Source: an uncultured Eubacteriales bacterium
GTDB lineage: Bacteria > Bacillota > Clostridia > Oscillospirales > Oscillospiraceae
Assembly: GCA_900546615.1 (NCBI GenBank)
Contig: URDJ01000009.1
Location: 1-64,000 of the forward strand
Direction: 5' to 3'
DNA: 64,000 bases
Positions 43,830 to 53,600 of this stretch are shown piece by piece. The notes below the pieces were generated by a model. That model worked only from the letters and a program-made list of their open reading frames with translations, made no database searches and was not told the origin of the DNA. Position 1 is the first letter of the stretch; each line of letters begins with the position of its first letter. Made by a program: the position numbers and the translations under genes.

Positions 43830-45023
43830 ATGATCTGCGAGAGAATGATCAGGCTCGCTTCGGGCGGCAGCGCCATCCGCGCGATGTTTGAAGAAGGCAA
43901 GAGGCTCGCGTCGCTCTACGGAGCCGACAATGTTTTTGACTTTTCCATCGGCAATCCCTACTTTGCGCCTCCCAACTGTGTGAAGGACGCTATCGTCGAC
44001 ATCATCACCAACGACGACCCCATGAGCGTGCACGGCTATCCGGCGAACGCGGGCTTCCCCGCCGTGCGCCAGGCGGTGGCCGAGTCGCTCAACAGGAGGT
44101 TCGGAACGGACTATAACTCCGACAACATCATCATGACCGTCGGCGCGGCAGGCGGTCTGAACGTCATCCTGCGGGTTCTCTGCAACCCGGGCGACGAGGT
44201 CATCGTTATTTCGCCGTATTTCTTCGAGTACAACAACTATATCGGGAACGCGGACGCCAATGTCGTCGTCGTACCGGCAGCGGCGGAGAACGGCTTCATG
44301 CCCGACCTCGGCGCGATCGCCGCAGCGGTGACGCCCAAGACCAAGGCCATCATCCTGAACAATCCGAACAACCCCACAGGCGTCATCTACCCCGCTGACA
44401 TGCTCACAAAGCTCGGCGAGCTGCTCGAGGAGAAGGGAAAAGAGTTCGGCACGGTCATCTACCTCATCTCGGACGAGCCGTACAGGGAGCTTGCATATGA
44501 CGGGGCTGAGGTACCCTGGCTGCCGAGCTGCTGCAAGAACACCATAGTCGGCTACTCCTGGTCGAAGTCGCTCTCCCTGCCGGGCGAGCGTATTGGGTAT
44601 CTTGTCATACCGTCCGATATCGTGGACGGGCAGCTCATCTTTGACGCCGCCGTGGTCGCCAACCGCATGCTGGGCTTTGTGAACGCCCCGAGCCTGATGC
44701 AGCTGGCGGTGGCAAGGTGTCTGGATGCCTCTACGGACATAGCCGCCTACGACGCGAACCGCAAGCTGCTGTACAACGGCCTGCACGAGCTGGGCTATGA
44801 GTGCGAGTACCCGGCGGGCGCCTTCTATCTCTGGGTCAAGACCCCAGTGCCGGAGCCGGAGTTCGTTGCGCTGGCAAAGAAGTACAATCTGCTGCTGGTG
44901 CCCGGCGCGTCCTTCGGCTGCGAGGGCTATGTCAGGCTCGCCTACTGCGTGAGCGGCGACATGATAAAGCGCAGCATGGCGGCTTTCGAAAAGCTCGCCG
45001 CGGACTGCGGAATTAAAAAGTAA
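43830..45023 (+). CDS. PLP-dependent class I/II aminotransferase
   Basis: A 397-residue protein from ATG 43830 (GGGAGGAAGAG upstream). Fold-type I motifs are visible: DFSIGNPYFAPP, HGYPANAGFPAVRQAVA, LNNPNNPTGVIY, and the lysine that forms the Schiff base in YSWSKSLSLPGERIGY. The C-terminal arginine is in VRLAYCVS. It transfers an amino group between an amino acid and a 2-oxoacid, most likely aspartate or a related one. Specificity cannot be fixed from sequence. The adjoining tRNA synthetases do not suggest a pathway. Confidence 0.88.
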   Translation: MICERMIRLASGGSAIRAMFEEGKRLASLYGADNVFDFSIGNPYFAPPNCVKDAIVDIITNDDPMSVHGYPANAGFPAVRQAVAESLNRRFGTDYNSDNIIMTVGAAGGLNVILRVLCNPGDEVIVISPYFFEYNNYIGNADANVVVVPAAAENGFMPDLGAIAAAVTPKTKAIILNNPNNPTGVIYPADMLTKLGELLEEKGKEFGTVIYLISDEPYRELAYDGAEVPWLPSCCKNTIVGYSWSKSLSLPGERIGYLVIPSDIVDGQLIFDAAVVANRMLGFVNAPSLMQLAVARCLDASTDIAAYDANRKLLYNGLHELGYECEYPAGAFYLWVKTPVPEPEFVALAKKYNLLLVPGASFGCEGYVRLAYCVSGDMIKRSMAAFEKLAADCGIKK

Positions 45024-45073
45024 ACTGCGCACAATAAGCGCACCCACACTGTAAGGATAAGAGGTCATATTCG

Positions 45074-46081
45074 ATGGACGAAAGAAAAACCATGTTCTCC
45101 GGCATCCAGCCCTCCGGCGACCTGACGCTCGGCTCGTATATGGGCGCCATCAGGAACTGGGTGGACATGATCGACGACTACAACGCCTACTACTGCATAG
45201 TGGATATGCACGCCATAACGGTGCGTCAGGTACCGGCGGACCTGAGACGGCGAACGCTCGAGCAGCTGGCTCAGTATATAGCCTGCGGCCTCGACCCGCA
45301 CAAGGTGACGCTTTTCATCCAGAGCCACGTGCCCGCGCACGCGGAGCTGGGCTGGGTGCTCAACTGCTACACCATGTTCGGCGAGCTCTCCCGGATGACG
45401 CAGTTCAAGGACAAGAGCGCCAAGCATGCCGACAATATAAACGGCGGCCTGTTCACCTACCCGGCTCTCATGGCGGCTGATATTCTGCTTTACCAGGCGG
45501 ACTTCGTCCCGGTCGGTGACGACCAGAAGCAGCATGTCGAGCTGTGCCGTGACGTGGCCATTCGCTTCAACAACATCTACGGGGACGTCTTCACCGTCCC
45601 GCAGGCCTATATCCCCCGTGTAGGTGCGCGCATCATGAGCCTCACCGACCCGACGAGCAAGATGTCCAAGTCCGACAAGGACCCGAACGGCTGCGTCCAC
45701 CTCATGGAGAAGCCCGAGGACATCATGCGCAAGTTTAAGAGGGCCGTTACTGACTCGGACACCTCGGAGAACTGCGTCAGGTTCGACCCGGCGGAGAAGC
45801 CGGGCGTCGCGAACCTCATGCAGATCTACTCCTGTGCCACCGGCAAGAACTTTGAGGAAATCGAAAAGGAGTTCCTTGGCAAGGGCTACGGCGCTTTCAA
45901 GACGGCGGTCGGCGAGGCCGTGGTCGAGCAGCTGCGCCCCATCAGAGAAGAAGCCGCAAGGATGCTGGCGGACAAGGCATATCTTGAGAGCGTGTACCGC
46001 ATGGGCGCAGAAAAGGCTGCGGCTGCATCGGGCAAAACGCTCAGGAAGGTCTACAAGAAGCTCGGCTTCATCGCCCGCTGA
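45074..46081 (+). CDS. trpS: Tryptophanyl-tRNA synthetase
   Basis: A 335-residue class I synthetase of normal length. The N-terminal FSGIQPSGDLTLGSYMGAIR contains the HIGH-equivalent motif. YPALMAADILLYQADFVPVG is the tryptophan-site segment, and SKMSKSDKD is the KMSKS loop. It charges tRNA-Trp. It starts 50 bases after the aminotransferase and may be cotranscribed with it. No T-box leader is visible in that short gap, so regulation by uncharged tRNA is unlikely. Confidence 0.95.
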   Translation: MDERKTMFSGIQPSGDLTLGSYMGAIRNWVDMIDDYNAYYCIVDMHAITVRQVPADLRRRTLEQLAQYIACGLDPHKVTLFIQSHVPAHAELGWVLNCYTMFGELSRMTQFKDKSAKHADNINGGLFTYPALMAADILLYQADFVPVGDDQKQHVELCRDVAIRFNNIYGDVFTVPQAYIPRVGARIMSLTDPTSKMSKSDKDPNGCVHLMEKPEDIMRKFKRAVTDSDTSENCVRFDPAEKPGVANLMQIYSCATGKNFEEIEKEFLGKGYGAFKTAVGEAVVEQLRPIREEAARMLADKAYLESVYRMGAEKAAAASGKTLRKVYKKLGFIAR

Positions 46082-46157
46082 ACGCGGATAAAACGATAAA
46101 GACAACGCCGCCGCGCCGGAAAAAGCTCCCGGCGCGGCGGATTCAGGAGTGTGAGCT

Positions 46158-47267
46158 ATGTTCCTCAACACAGAGCTGTGGCTTCGCGCGCTTTTGGCCA
46201 TAGCCGTAGGTTTTGCAGTCAGCTTTGCCTCTACGCCCATCGTCAAGACCTTCGCCCAGAAGGTCGGCGCCATGGACGTGCCTAAGGACGCGAGGCGCGT
46301 CCACGACCATCCCATCCCGAGAATGGGCGGGCTGGCCATTTTCCTGGGCTTCATACTCAGCGTCGTGCTCTTTGTGGACATCAGCCGCCAGGTACGCGGC
46401 ATCCTGCTCGGCGCGGTGCTCATCGTCGTATGCGGTGCCATAGACGACATCATCTCGCTCAGGGCCTGGATAAAGCTCATCGTCCAGATCGCCGCCGCCA
46501 TCGTCGCCGTAGCGCATGGGGTCGTCATTGAGGTCCTCATGAACCCGAACATCTTCAGTGAGAACGAGGCCCTCATCCTCGGCGTGCTCGCCGTGCCGGT
46601 GACTATACTCTGGATAGTCGGCATCACGAACTCGGTAAACCTCATCGATGGGCTGGACGGTTTGGCGGTCGGCGTCTCGACCATATCCTCGGTCACGATG
46701 TTCGTCGTGGCGCTGCTGGTCGCCGAGGGGAACGTCGCCGTCATACTCGCGGCGCTCATGGGCGCCTGCGTGGGCTTCATGCCCTACAACTTCAACCCCG
46801 CGAAAATATTCATGGGCGATACCGGCGCGCTGCTGCTTGGATATGTGCTCTCGACCGTGTCAGTCGTGGGCATGTTCAAGTTCTACGCCATCGTCACATT
46901 TATCGTGCCGATACTCGCGCTGGCGCTGCCGCTGTTCGATACTACCTGCGCGTTTTTCAGGCGGCTGCTGCACGGGCAAAGCCCCATGCACCCAGACAGA
47001 GGCCACCTGCACCACAGGCTTATCGATATGGGCCTGTCCCAGAAACAGGCGGTAGCAATACTTTACTCGATCTCGGCCATACTCGGGCTGTGCGCCGTCG
47101 TGCTGGCGACCACAGGCACGGTCAGGCTCTACCTCGTCGTCATCGCCGCCGCCTCGGCCGTGGCCGTGGGCATCTTCATACAGAGGACGCTCAAGGGCCA
47201 CAAATACCACCCGCCGGTAGACCCCACTACCTGCAAACCGCTGGAGGAGAAAAATGACCAGGCTTAA
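46158..47267 (+). CDS. Undecaprenyl-phosphate N-acetylhexosamine-1-phosphate transferase (TagO/WecA/MraY family)
   Basis: A 369-residue membrane protein with about ten helices. The family markers are RVHDHPIPRMGGLAIFLGF, the DD pair GAIDDIISLRAWIK, NSVNLIDGLDGLAVGVS (catalytic aspartates) and FMGDTGALLLGY. HGQSPMHPDRGHLHHRL is the cytoplasmic HIHH-type loop of the TagO/WecA branch. It transfers a sugar-1-phosphate to undecaprenyl phosphate and starts wall teichoic acid or surface polysaccharide synthesis. Its 3' end overlaps wecB by 14 bases, tying it to UDP-ManNAc supply. Confidence 0.9.
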   Translation: MFLNTELWLRALLAIAVGFAVSFASTPIVKTFAQKVGAMDVPKDARRVHDHPIPRMGGLAIFLGFILSVVLFVDISRQVRGILLGAVLIVVCGAIDDIISLRAWIKLIVQIAAAIVAVAHGVVIEVLMNPNIFSENEALILGVLAVPVTILWIVGITNSVNLIDGLDGLAVGVSTISSVTMFVVALLVAEGNVAVILAALMGACVGFMPYNFNPAKIFMGDTGALLLGYVLSTVSVVGMFKFYAIVTFIVPILALALPLFDTTCAFFRRLLHGQSPMHPDRGHLHHRLIDMGLSQKQAVAILYSISAILGLCAVVLATTGTVRLYLVVIAAASAVAVGIFIQRTLKGHKYHPPVDPTTCKPLEEKNDQA

Positions 47268-48402
47268 AGTCATGTCCGTCTTCGGCACAAGACCGGAGGC
47301 CATCAAAATGGCGCCGCTGGTGCTCGAACTGGAAAAACGGCCGGAGCTGGAGAGCGTCGTCTGCGTCACGGCACAGCACAGGGAAATGCTCGACAGCGTG
47401 CTGGAGGAATTCCATATAAAGCCGAAGCACGACCTCAATATCATGCAGAGCGGGCAGAGCCTCTCGGATATCACCTCGAGAGTGCTCCACGGCATGGCCC
47501 CGGTCTACGAGGAGGAAAAGCCCGGGCTCGTCCTCGTCCATGGGGATACCACTACCACCTTCGCCGCCTCGCTCGCCGCGTTTTACGCGCACATACCCGT
47601 CGGCCATGTCGAGGCCGGCCTGCGCACCTTCGACCGCTGGAGCCCCTGGCCCGAGGAGATGAACCGCCGCATGACGGGCCAGCTCGCCTCCCTCCACTTC
47701 GCCCCAACAAAGCGCAACGCCGAAAACCTCCGGCGCGAGGGCGTCGAGGGCAGCATCTGGATAACCGGCAACACCGTCATAGACGCGCTCAGGTATACCG
47801 CCTCCGGCGAGGGCTTTTCAAGGCCCGAGCTGGGTGATATAGATTATGTAAACCATCGTGTGATCACGCTGACATGTCACCGGCGTGAGAACTACGGGGG
47901 GCCGATGCGGAACATATTTGAGGCTGTTCGGAACACGGCGCTGAGGTTCCCGGACGTCATATTTGTGTACCCGGTGCATCTGAGCCCGGTGGTGCGTCAG
48001 GCGGCGGGGGAGCTGCTGGGCGGCGTGCGGAACATAAGGCTCATAGAGCCGCTGGACGCTGTGGACATGCACAGGCTGATGGCAAAGAGCTACATGATCA
48101 TGACGGACTCAGGCGGACTTCAGGAGGAGGCCCCCGCGCTGGGCAAGCCCGTGCTGGTGCTCCGGCGCGAGACGGAGCGGCCCGAGGCGGTAGAGGCCGG
48201 TACGGTGGTGCTCGCCGGCACGGAGCGCGAGAGGATAGAACTGCTGGCGGCAAAGCTGCTGACGGACAGGGCCGAATACGACAGGATGGCCCACGCCGTG
48301 AACCCCTACGGGGACGGCCGGGCCTGTGAGAGGATAGCCGACGCCATATGCAATGCCTTCGGGCTTTCGGACCGGAGGCCGGAGGAGTTCATGCCGCAAT
48401 GA
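47254..48402 (+). CDS. wecB: UDP-N-acetylglucosamine 2-epimerase (non-hydrolysing)
   Basis: A 382-residue protein. It begins with MSVFGTRPEAIKMAPLVLEL, followed by VCVTAQHREMLD, VHGDTTTTFAASLAAFYA, HVEAGLRTF and DSGGLQEEAPALGKPVLVLR. These are conserved active-site and UDP-binding segments. It interconverts UDP-GlcNAc and UDP-ManNAc for teichoic acid or capsule linkage units. It overlaps both the upstream transferase and the downstream membrane protein gene (ATGA), so all three are probably translated from one transcript. Confidence 0.94.
   Translation: MTRLKVMSVFGTRPEAIKMAPLVLELEKRPELESVVCVTAQHREMLDSVLEEFHIKPKHDLNIMQSGQSLSDITSRVLHGMAPVYEEEKPGLVLVHGDTTTTFAASLAAFYAHIPVGHVEAGLRTFDRWSPWPEEMNRRMTGQLASLHFAPTKRNAENLRREGVEGSIWITGNTVIDALRYTASGEGFSRPELGDIDYVNHRVITLTCHRRENYGGPMRNIFEAVRNTALRFPDVIFVYPVHLSPVVRQAAGELLGGVRNIRLIEPLDAVDMHRLMAKSYMIMTDSGGLQEEAPALGKPVLVLRRETERPEAVEAGTVVLAGTERERIELLAAKLLTDRAEYDRMAHAVNPYGDGRACERIADAICNAFGLSDRRPEEFMPQ
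47844..47853 (+). repeat. TTATGTAAAC motif, copy 2
   Basis: Inside wecB, coding Tyr-Val-Asn. Confidence 0.45.
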
Positions 48403-49127
48403 GCAAAAGATCCAGGTCCATCATAATACTGCTCATCGTACTCACCGCGGCGGTCATACTGTACGCGCTGTTCGGCATGGACAGGGGCGTGGAGACGACG
48501 CCGGTCGAGCTGCCGGACGCGCTGCCGACGGAGGCGGTGAGCACTCCCGAACCCAGCGGGCACGACGTAGCCGAGCTGAGTCCCGATACGGTGCAGGCCG
48601 TGATATCGCTGCTCGGTCGCACTGAGAGCTATTCGCGCACCGTGACGGTCGAGGATTTCTGGGACGGAGGCAGCAGCGTTACCGAGATGAAGGTATGGGC
48701 CGACAGCTCCATGACCCGGATACGTATCGAGCAGAGCGGCGGGGCGAAGAACATACTTTTGAAGGACGCGAAGCTCTATATCTGGTACGACAACAGCCAG
48801 AACGTCTACGAGAGCAATGTCATGAGCGGCTCCGAGGCGGACGAGTGGCTCAGGGTGATAAACTACGAGGAGCTGCTGCAGCTTCCGGTCGAGAACATCA
48901 TTTCAGCGAGCTACGAGCAGTATATGAACGAGAGCTGCATACTGGTGGAGTACAGCTCCGGGGAATTCGGGTACACGGATCTGGTGTTCATATCGGTGTC
49001 TACCGGGCTGCTGATGGGTGCTGAGACCTATGACGGAGACAAGCTGATATACAGGATGAGCTCGACGATGCCGAACCTGACCTCCCCCGACGAGGGCCTG
49101 TTCCAGCTGCCGGCGTCAGAGGAATAG
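48399..49127 (+). CDS. Membrane-anchored protein of unknown function
   Basis: A 242-residue protein from ATG 48399, overlapping the wecB stop. An N-terminal signal-anchor (SIIILLIVLTAAVILYALF) precedes a Thr/Pro-rich spacer and a soluble domain of about 180 residues (EMKVWADSSMTRIRIEQSGG, KDAKLYIWYDNSQNVYES). The beta-rich pattern resembles LolA/GerS-like lipoprotein-carrier folds, but the match is loose and no lipobox cysteine is seen. Coupling to wecB suggests a cell-envelope role (inference). Its last 12 bases overlap the convergent gene. Confidence 0.6.
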   Translation: MSKRSRSIIILLIVLTAAVILYALFGMDRGVETTPVELPDALPTEAVSTPEPSGHDVAELSPDTVQAVISLLGRTESYSRTVTVEDFWDGGSSVTEMKVWADSSMTRIRIEQSGGAKNILLKDAKLYIWYDNSQNVYESNVMSGSEADEWLRVINYEELLQLPVENIISASYEQYMNESCILVEYSSGEFGYTDLVFISVSTGLLMGAETYDGDKLIYRMSSTMPNLTSPDEGLFQLPASEE

Positions 49128-49469
49128 CATTGCGCCGAGGACGATTAGCAGCTCTTTGTCACCGCTCTCGCGGTACATGAGATAGAGTATGAGCATGAGC
49201 AGGAGGTCTTCCAGCTCGAGGCCGTCCCTGAACACGTTTGGGACGAGCTTATTGAAGATGCCTGTGATATCGTTCGGCAAAAAATCACCAAGGCCGCTTC
49301 CCCTTGCGGGCGGCGGCCCTTGTTTTATTGGACGCTGCGCGGGCCTGGGCGTATATGTAACAGGCGGCGGAGGCGGGTTCCTGAGCGCCGAGGGCCTCGA
49401 ATGCGGCTGCGGCTCCGGCTCCGGCATGCGCACGAAGCGGCCGGTGTTCCCGTCGTAGCGGTTATACAT
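49116..49469 (-). CDS. Small proline-rich protein with hydrophobic C-terminus
   Basis: A 117-residue protein starting at ATG 49469 (GGAGGACGCCG upstream). The N-terminal half is proline-rich and tyrosine/arginine-containing (YDGNTGRFVRMPEPEPQPHS, RNPPPPPVTYTPRP). The C-terminal 35 residues are strongly hydrophobic (LEDLLLMLILYLMYRES, LLIVLGAMLFL). Similar layouts are seen in small spore- or coat-associated proteins of Clostridia, but I cannot name a family. It is the last of three consecutive small genes on this strand. Confidence 0.55.
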   Translation of the reverse strand: MYNRYDGNTGRFVRMPEPEPQPHSRPSALRNPPPPPVTYTPRPAQRPIKQGPPPARGSGLGDFLPNDITGIFNKLVPNVFRDGLELEDLLLMLILYLMYRESGDKELLIVLGAMLFL

Positions 49470-49803
49470 CGGCGTCCTCCTTATCTCCGAGGCCGAACTC
49501 TGCGGCCGCGATACCGGCAAGACCGGCGAGGCGGGCCAGCTTCATGGCCTTATCCATTTTATTGCGGCGCTTTTCCGAGAGAAAGGGCTTCATCGCCTCC
49601 AGGAGCGCCCGTTCCTCGCGCTTGACGCTGTTTCTTCCGAGCAGCCCGGCGAGCTTAGCCATGAGGCCCGGGTCGGGCTCATCGGCTTGAGTGTCACCGG
49701 GCCGGCTCTCGCCGCCCATGACTGACTTTGCCAGCTCGCTGATGCGCGACAGAGCGGCGGGGTCTGAGAGTATGGCGTTGAGCTTATCCCCGAAGTCGTC
49801 CAC
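49462..49803 (-). CDS. Small helical protein of unknown function
   Basis: A 113-residue, highly charged helical protein (MDDFGDKLNAILSDPAALSR, then EERALLEAMKPFLSEKRRNK). It lies between two other small genes: it overlaps the downstream proline-rich gene by 8 bases and starts 15 bases after the upstream gene. No family recognised. The LNAILSDPAALSRISELA segment resembles the NTEEGRRIAKQL-containing neighbour in style, so the two may be distant relatives. Confidence 0.6.
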   Translation of the reverse strand: MDDFGDKLNAILSDPAALSRISELAKSVMGGESRPGDTQADEPDPGLMAKLAGLLGRNSVKREERALLEAMKPFLSEKRRNKMDKAMKLARLAGLAGIAAAEFGLGDKEDADV

Positions 49804-49818
49804 GGCGGCGCCTCCTTT

Positions 49819-50058
49819 CTATTTTTGACCCATTGCGTCGGAGAGCTGCTTGGCGATGCGCCGGCCTTCCTCGGTGTTCAGCACCTGGCGCAGCACGCCC
49901 TGTATAGCGTTCTGGTCTCCGTTTGAGACGGCCCTGGCGAGTGCGGCGGCGTCGAACATGGCGTTCAGTGCGCGGCCGTCCTCGGATTCCGCCAGGCGGC
50001 GCAGCTCGGCGGCCTTGCCGGAGTTTTCAAGCTCACGGCTGATTTTTTCAATGTCCAT
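49819..50058 (-). CDS. Small helical protein of unknown function
   Basis: A 79-residue protein starting at ATG 50058 behind AGGAGGCAATGGC. A longer in-frame extension upstream overlaps the divergent phosphoesterase and is rejected. It is all helical (ISRELENSGKAAELRRLAES, then GVLRQVLNTEEGRRIAKQLS). It is the first gene of the three-gene set of small proteins. Function unknown. Confidence 0.6.
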   Translation of the reverse strand: MDIEKISRELENSGKAAELRRLAESEDGRALNAMFDAAALARAVSNGDQNAIQGVLRQVLNTEEGRRIAKQLSDAMGQK

Positions 50059-50113
50059 GCCATTGCCTCCTTCTGAGACATTATATTCAGACTTTGCGGG
50101 AAGGTGCACAAAT

Positions 50114-50581
50114 ATGAAGCTCGCAGTTTTTTCAGACACACACGGCAGGACGGCCGGGATGCTCTCCGCCGCGAAACGGATAAGGCCGGACGTCTTCGTC
50201 CACCTCGGCGACCACATCCGTGACAGCCTCGAGCTTGCTCACGAGTTCCCGGATACCCCGCTCTACGCCGTTGCGGGCAACTGCGACTTTTCCTCGAAGG
50301 AACCGGACCGGATGACCTTCCTCATAGGTACAACCACTGTATTCGCCACACACGGACACGGCTATGCGGTGAAGTATACGATGGAACCGCTGCTGAACGC
50401 AGGGCACTTCGCCGAGGCAAAGCTGGTGCTGTACGGACACACGCACATAGCTAGGATCGATTATGTCGGGGACATGACGGTCGTGAACCCCGGCAGCTCG
50501 GGTCTCGGCACAAAGCCCAGCTTCGCGGTCATCGACATCTCCGACGACGGCCGCATAGCCGCAAGGATACTAGACATATGA
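50114..50581 (+). CDS. YfcE/MJ0936-type metallophosphoesterase
   Basis: A 155-residue protein, full length for the small YfcE-like branch. Metal motifs are complete: SDTHG, HLGDHI, AGNCDF, ATHGHGY and GHTHIAR. These enzymes hydrolyse phosphodiesters; the natural substrate is not established. The ATG at 50114 is divergent from the small-protein genes, with 55 bases between the two starts. Unlike the phosphoesterase at 12582, it keeps the first D-x-H motif. Confidence 0.88.
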   Translation: MKLAVFSDTHGRTAGMLSAAKRIRPDVFVHLGDHIRDSLELAHEFPDTPLYAVAGNCDFSSKEPDRMTFLIGTTTVFATHGHGYAVKYTMEPLLNAGHFAEAKLVLYGHTHIARIDYVGDMTVVNPGSSGLGTKPSFAVIDISDDGRIAARILDI

Positions 50582-50584
50582 ACA

Positions 50585-50620
50585 GAGCGGCCGCCCTGAG
50601 GGGCGACCGCTCTGTTTTCG
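50585..50620. terminator. Terminator between the phosphoesterase and polC
   Basis: The stem AGAGCGGCCGCCC/GGGCGACCGCTCT has a four-base loop and is followed by GTTTT. It lies between the convergent ends and probably works in both directions. Confidence 0.7.
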
Positions 50621-50630
50621 TATTCTGCCG

Positions 50631-53600
50631 TCAAAACAGCGTCATCTGGCTCTCCTCAGGCATATCTCCGAGGGCGCCTATATTTTTGAGCTGCTCCAGG
50701 TGGGCCTGGCTCACCTTGGGGCAGGCCATCGACAGCTCCTCTATCGATATGAATCGGCGGTCACCTGTCCGGCAGTTCATGAGATCGTTTGCCGCAGCGA
50801 GGCCAAGGCCGGATATCGCCACGAAGGGCGGGCGCAGCCGCTTTTCGTCCGCTATCAGGAACTTCACCGCGTCGCATTCGTACAAATCCATCGGCGCGAA
50901 GTCAAAGCCCCGCATGTAGAACTCGTACACGGCCTCGAGCGTCGTGAGCAGGTCGTCTTCCTTCGCCGTGGCGTCTGATTTTGTCTTTATCTCGTTTATC
51001 TTCCGGCGCACGAACTCCTTGCCCTTGAGCATCATGCCCGCGTCAAAGGCATCCTTCTGGCTCCTCCTGTAGAAATACGCGCTGTAGAACTCAAGCGGCC
51101 GGTGCACCTTGAACCACGCTATCCTGAAAGCCATCATGACATAGGCCACGGCGTGCGCCTTTGGGAACAGGTACTTTATCTTCCGGCACGAGCCTATGTA
51201 CCAGTCCGGCACACCCGCGTCGTGCATCTCACCCTCCGCGCCCTCGGGCAGTCCCCTGCCCTTTCGCACCGACTCCATGATCTTGAAGCTCCGCTTGTCC
51301 GGCATGCCCTTCGAGATGAGGTACAGCATGATGTCGTCGCGGCAGCCTATCGTCTCCTTGACGCTCGCTGTTCCCGACAGGATGAGTTCCTTCGCATTGC
51401 CCAGCCACACGTCCGTGCCATGCGAGAAGCCCGAGAGCCTCACCAGTATGTCAAACTGCTCCGGCTGCGTGTCTACCAGCATCTGCCTCGTAAAGCCCGT
51501 GCCGAACTCCGGTATGCCTATCGTGCCCGTCTTGCCGATTATCGGGTCGTCGTCGCCGAGGCCGAGCGGTTCGGGCGTCTTAAAGATGCGCATTGTCTCC
51601 GGGTCGTCCAGCGGTATGCCGCGCACGTTCACACCCGTCATATCCTCTAACATCTTCAGCATTGTAGGGTCATCGTGCCCCAGCTCGTCCAGCTTGAGCA
51701 GGTTCTCCTCCATGCTGTGATATTCAAAGTGCGTGGTGATTATCCCGGAATCCGGGTCGTCCGCCGGGTGCTGCACCGGGCAAAAGTCCTCGACCTCCAT
51801 GTCCTGCGGTATGACGACCAGTCCGCCCGGGTGCTGGCCCGTCGTGCGCTTGACGCCAACGAGTCCCATGGCCAGTCGCGCCTCCTCTGCCTTCGAGACG
51901 TGCATGCCCCGCTCCTCGAGGTACTTGAGCACGTAGCCGTAGGCCGTCTTCTCCGCCAGCGTGCCTATAGTGCCGGCCCTGAACACGTGGTCGGAGCCGA
52001 ACAGCTCCTCTGTATACTTATGCGCCCGGGCCTGATATTCGCCAGAGAAGTTCAGGTCTATATCCGGCACCTTGTCGCCGCCGAAGCCAAGGAAGGTCTC
52101 GAAGGGGATGTCGAAGCCCTCCTTCCTCATCTTCTCCCCGCACTCCGGGCAGAGCTTATCCGGCATGTCCGCGCCGCAGCCGTAGCCCGCGCCGGACTCG
52201 AAGTCCGTGTGGTGGCACTTGGGGCAGACGTAGTGCGGCGGAAGGCTGTTCACCTCCGTGATGCCGGACATGTAGGCAACGATAGACGAGCCGACGCTGC
52301 CCCGGCTGCCCACAAGGTAGCCGTGCGCGTTCGAGTCCGCCACCAGCTTCTGCGCCGACATGTAAATAACGTCGTAGTGCCGCGAGAGAATATCCCCCAG
52401 CTCGGTCTCGACACGCTTCGTGACGATCTCCGGCGGGTTCTCGCCGTATATCTCGTGCATACGGCCGTATACCAGCTCCTTTAGTATCTCCGCCGAGTTC
52501 TCTATCTTGGGCGGAAACAGCCCGTCCGGCAGGAGCTTTATGTCCTCGCACATGTCCGCGATGCGGTTCGGGTTCGTCACCACCGCGTCGTAGCAGGTCC
52601 TCCGGCCGAGGTAGGAAAACTCCTCGAGCATCTCGTCCGTCGTGCGGAAGTAGAGCGGGTTCTCGCGGTCCGCGTCGGAGAATTTGCGAGCGGCCTGGAG
52701 TATGCGCCGGTATATCTCATCCTCCGGGTCGAGAAAGTGCACGTCGCCCGTCGCGACCAGCGGCTTTTCCAGCTCCGCGGCCAGCCTCGCGACCCTCCGG
52801 TTCAAATCGCGCAGGCCCTCGTCGTCGCGCACCGTGCCATTTTCGACCAGGAAGCGGTTGTTCGCTATCGGCATGACCTCTATGTAGTCGTAAAACGAGG
52901 CTATCTTCTTAAGCTCCGCGCCGGAGACGCCGCGCAGAACGGCGTCGAACACCTCGCCCGCCTCGCAGGCCGAGCCTATCAGCAAGCCCTCGCGGTGCCG
53001 CTCAAGCAGGCTGCGCGGAATTATCGGATTGCGGTTATAGTGCTCCAGGTACGAGGCCGAGATGAGCTTATAGAGGTTCTTGAGGCCCACCTTGTTCCGC
53101 ACGAGCAGGCAGATGTGCCGCACCTTCCGCGTGCCTCCGCCGGAAAGCTTGCTGAGCACGCCGTCTATATCCGATACGCGCTCTGCGCCGTGGCTCTGCA
53201 GCATGGGGATGAACTTCTCCATCATACGCGCCACGACCTCGGCGTCGTCGAAGGCCCGGTGGTGGTTGAACTCCGGCAGGCCGAGGTGCTTCGACACTAT
53301 GTCCAGCTTGTGCCGTTTCAGCTCCGGCAGCAGCCGCTGAGAGAGCACGAGCGTGTCCAGCACCACGGGGCTGAACTTTATCCGGCTGCGCTCGCAGGCC
53401 GCCGCCATGAAGCCCGTGTCAAAGCTGGCGTTGTGCGCGATGATGGGCCGGTCGCCTACGAAATCGAGGAACGCACGCATCGCCTCCGACTCCGAGGGCG
53501 CGCCCGCCACGTCGCTGTCACGTATGCCCGTCAGCTCCGTGATATTTGCAGGTATCGGCATTTTCGGGTCTACGAAGGTGCTGAACTTGTCGCGCACCTC

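Noticed and set aside
46109..46141. Strong GC hairpin before the TagO-like gene
   Set aside because: The stem CCGCCGCGCCGG/CCGGCGCGGCGG has no following T run, so I do not call it a terminator. It may still affect RNA stability.
45065..46780. 571-codon open frame on the minus strand
   Set aside because: It is antisense to trpS and the TagO-like gene, both of which have complete family motifs.
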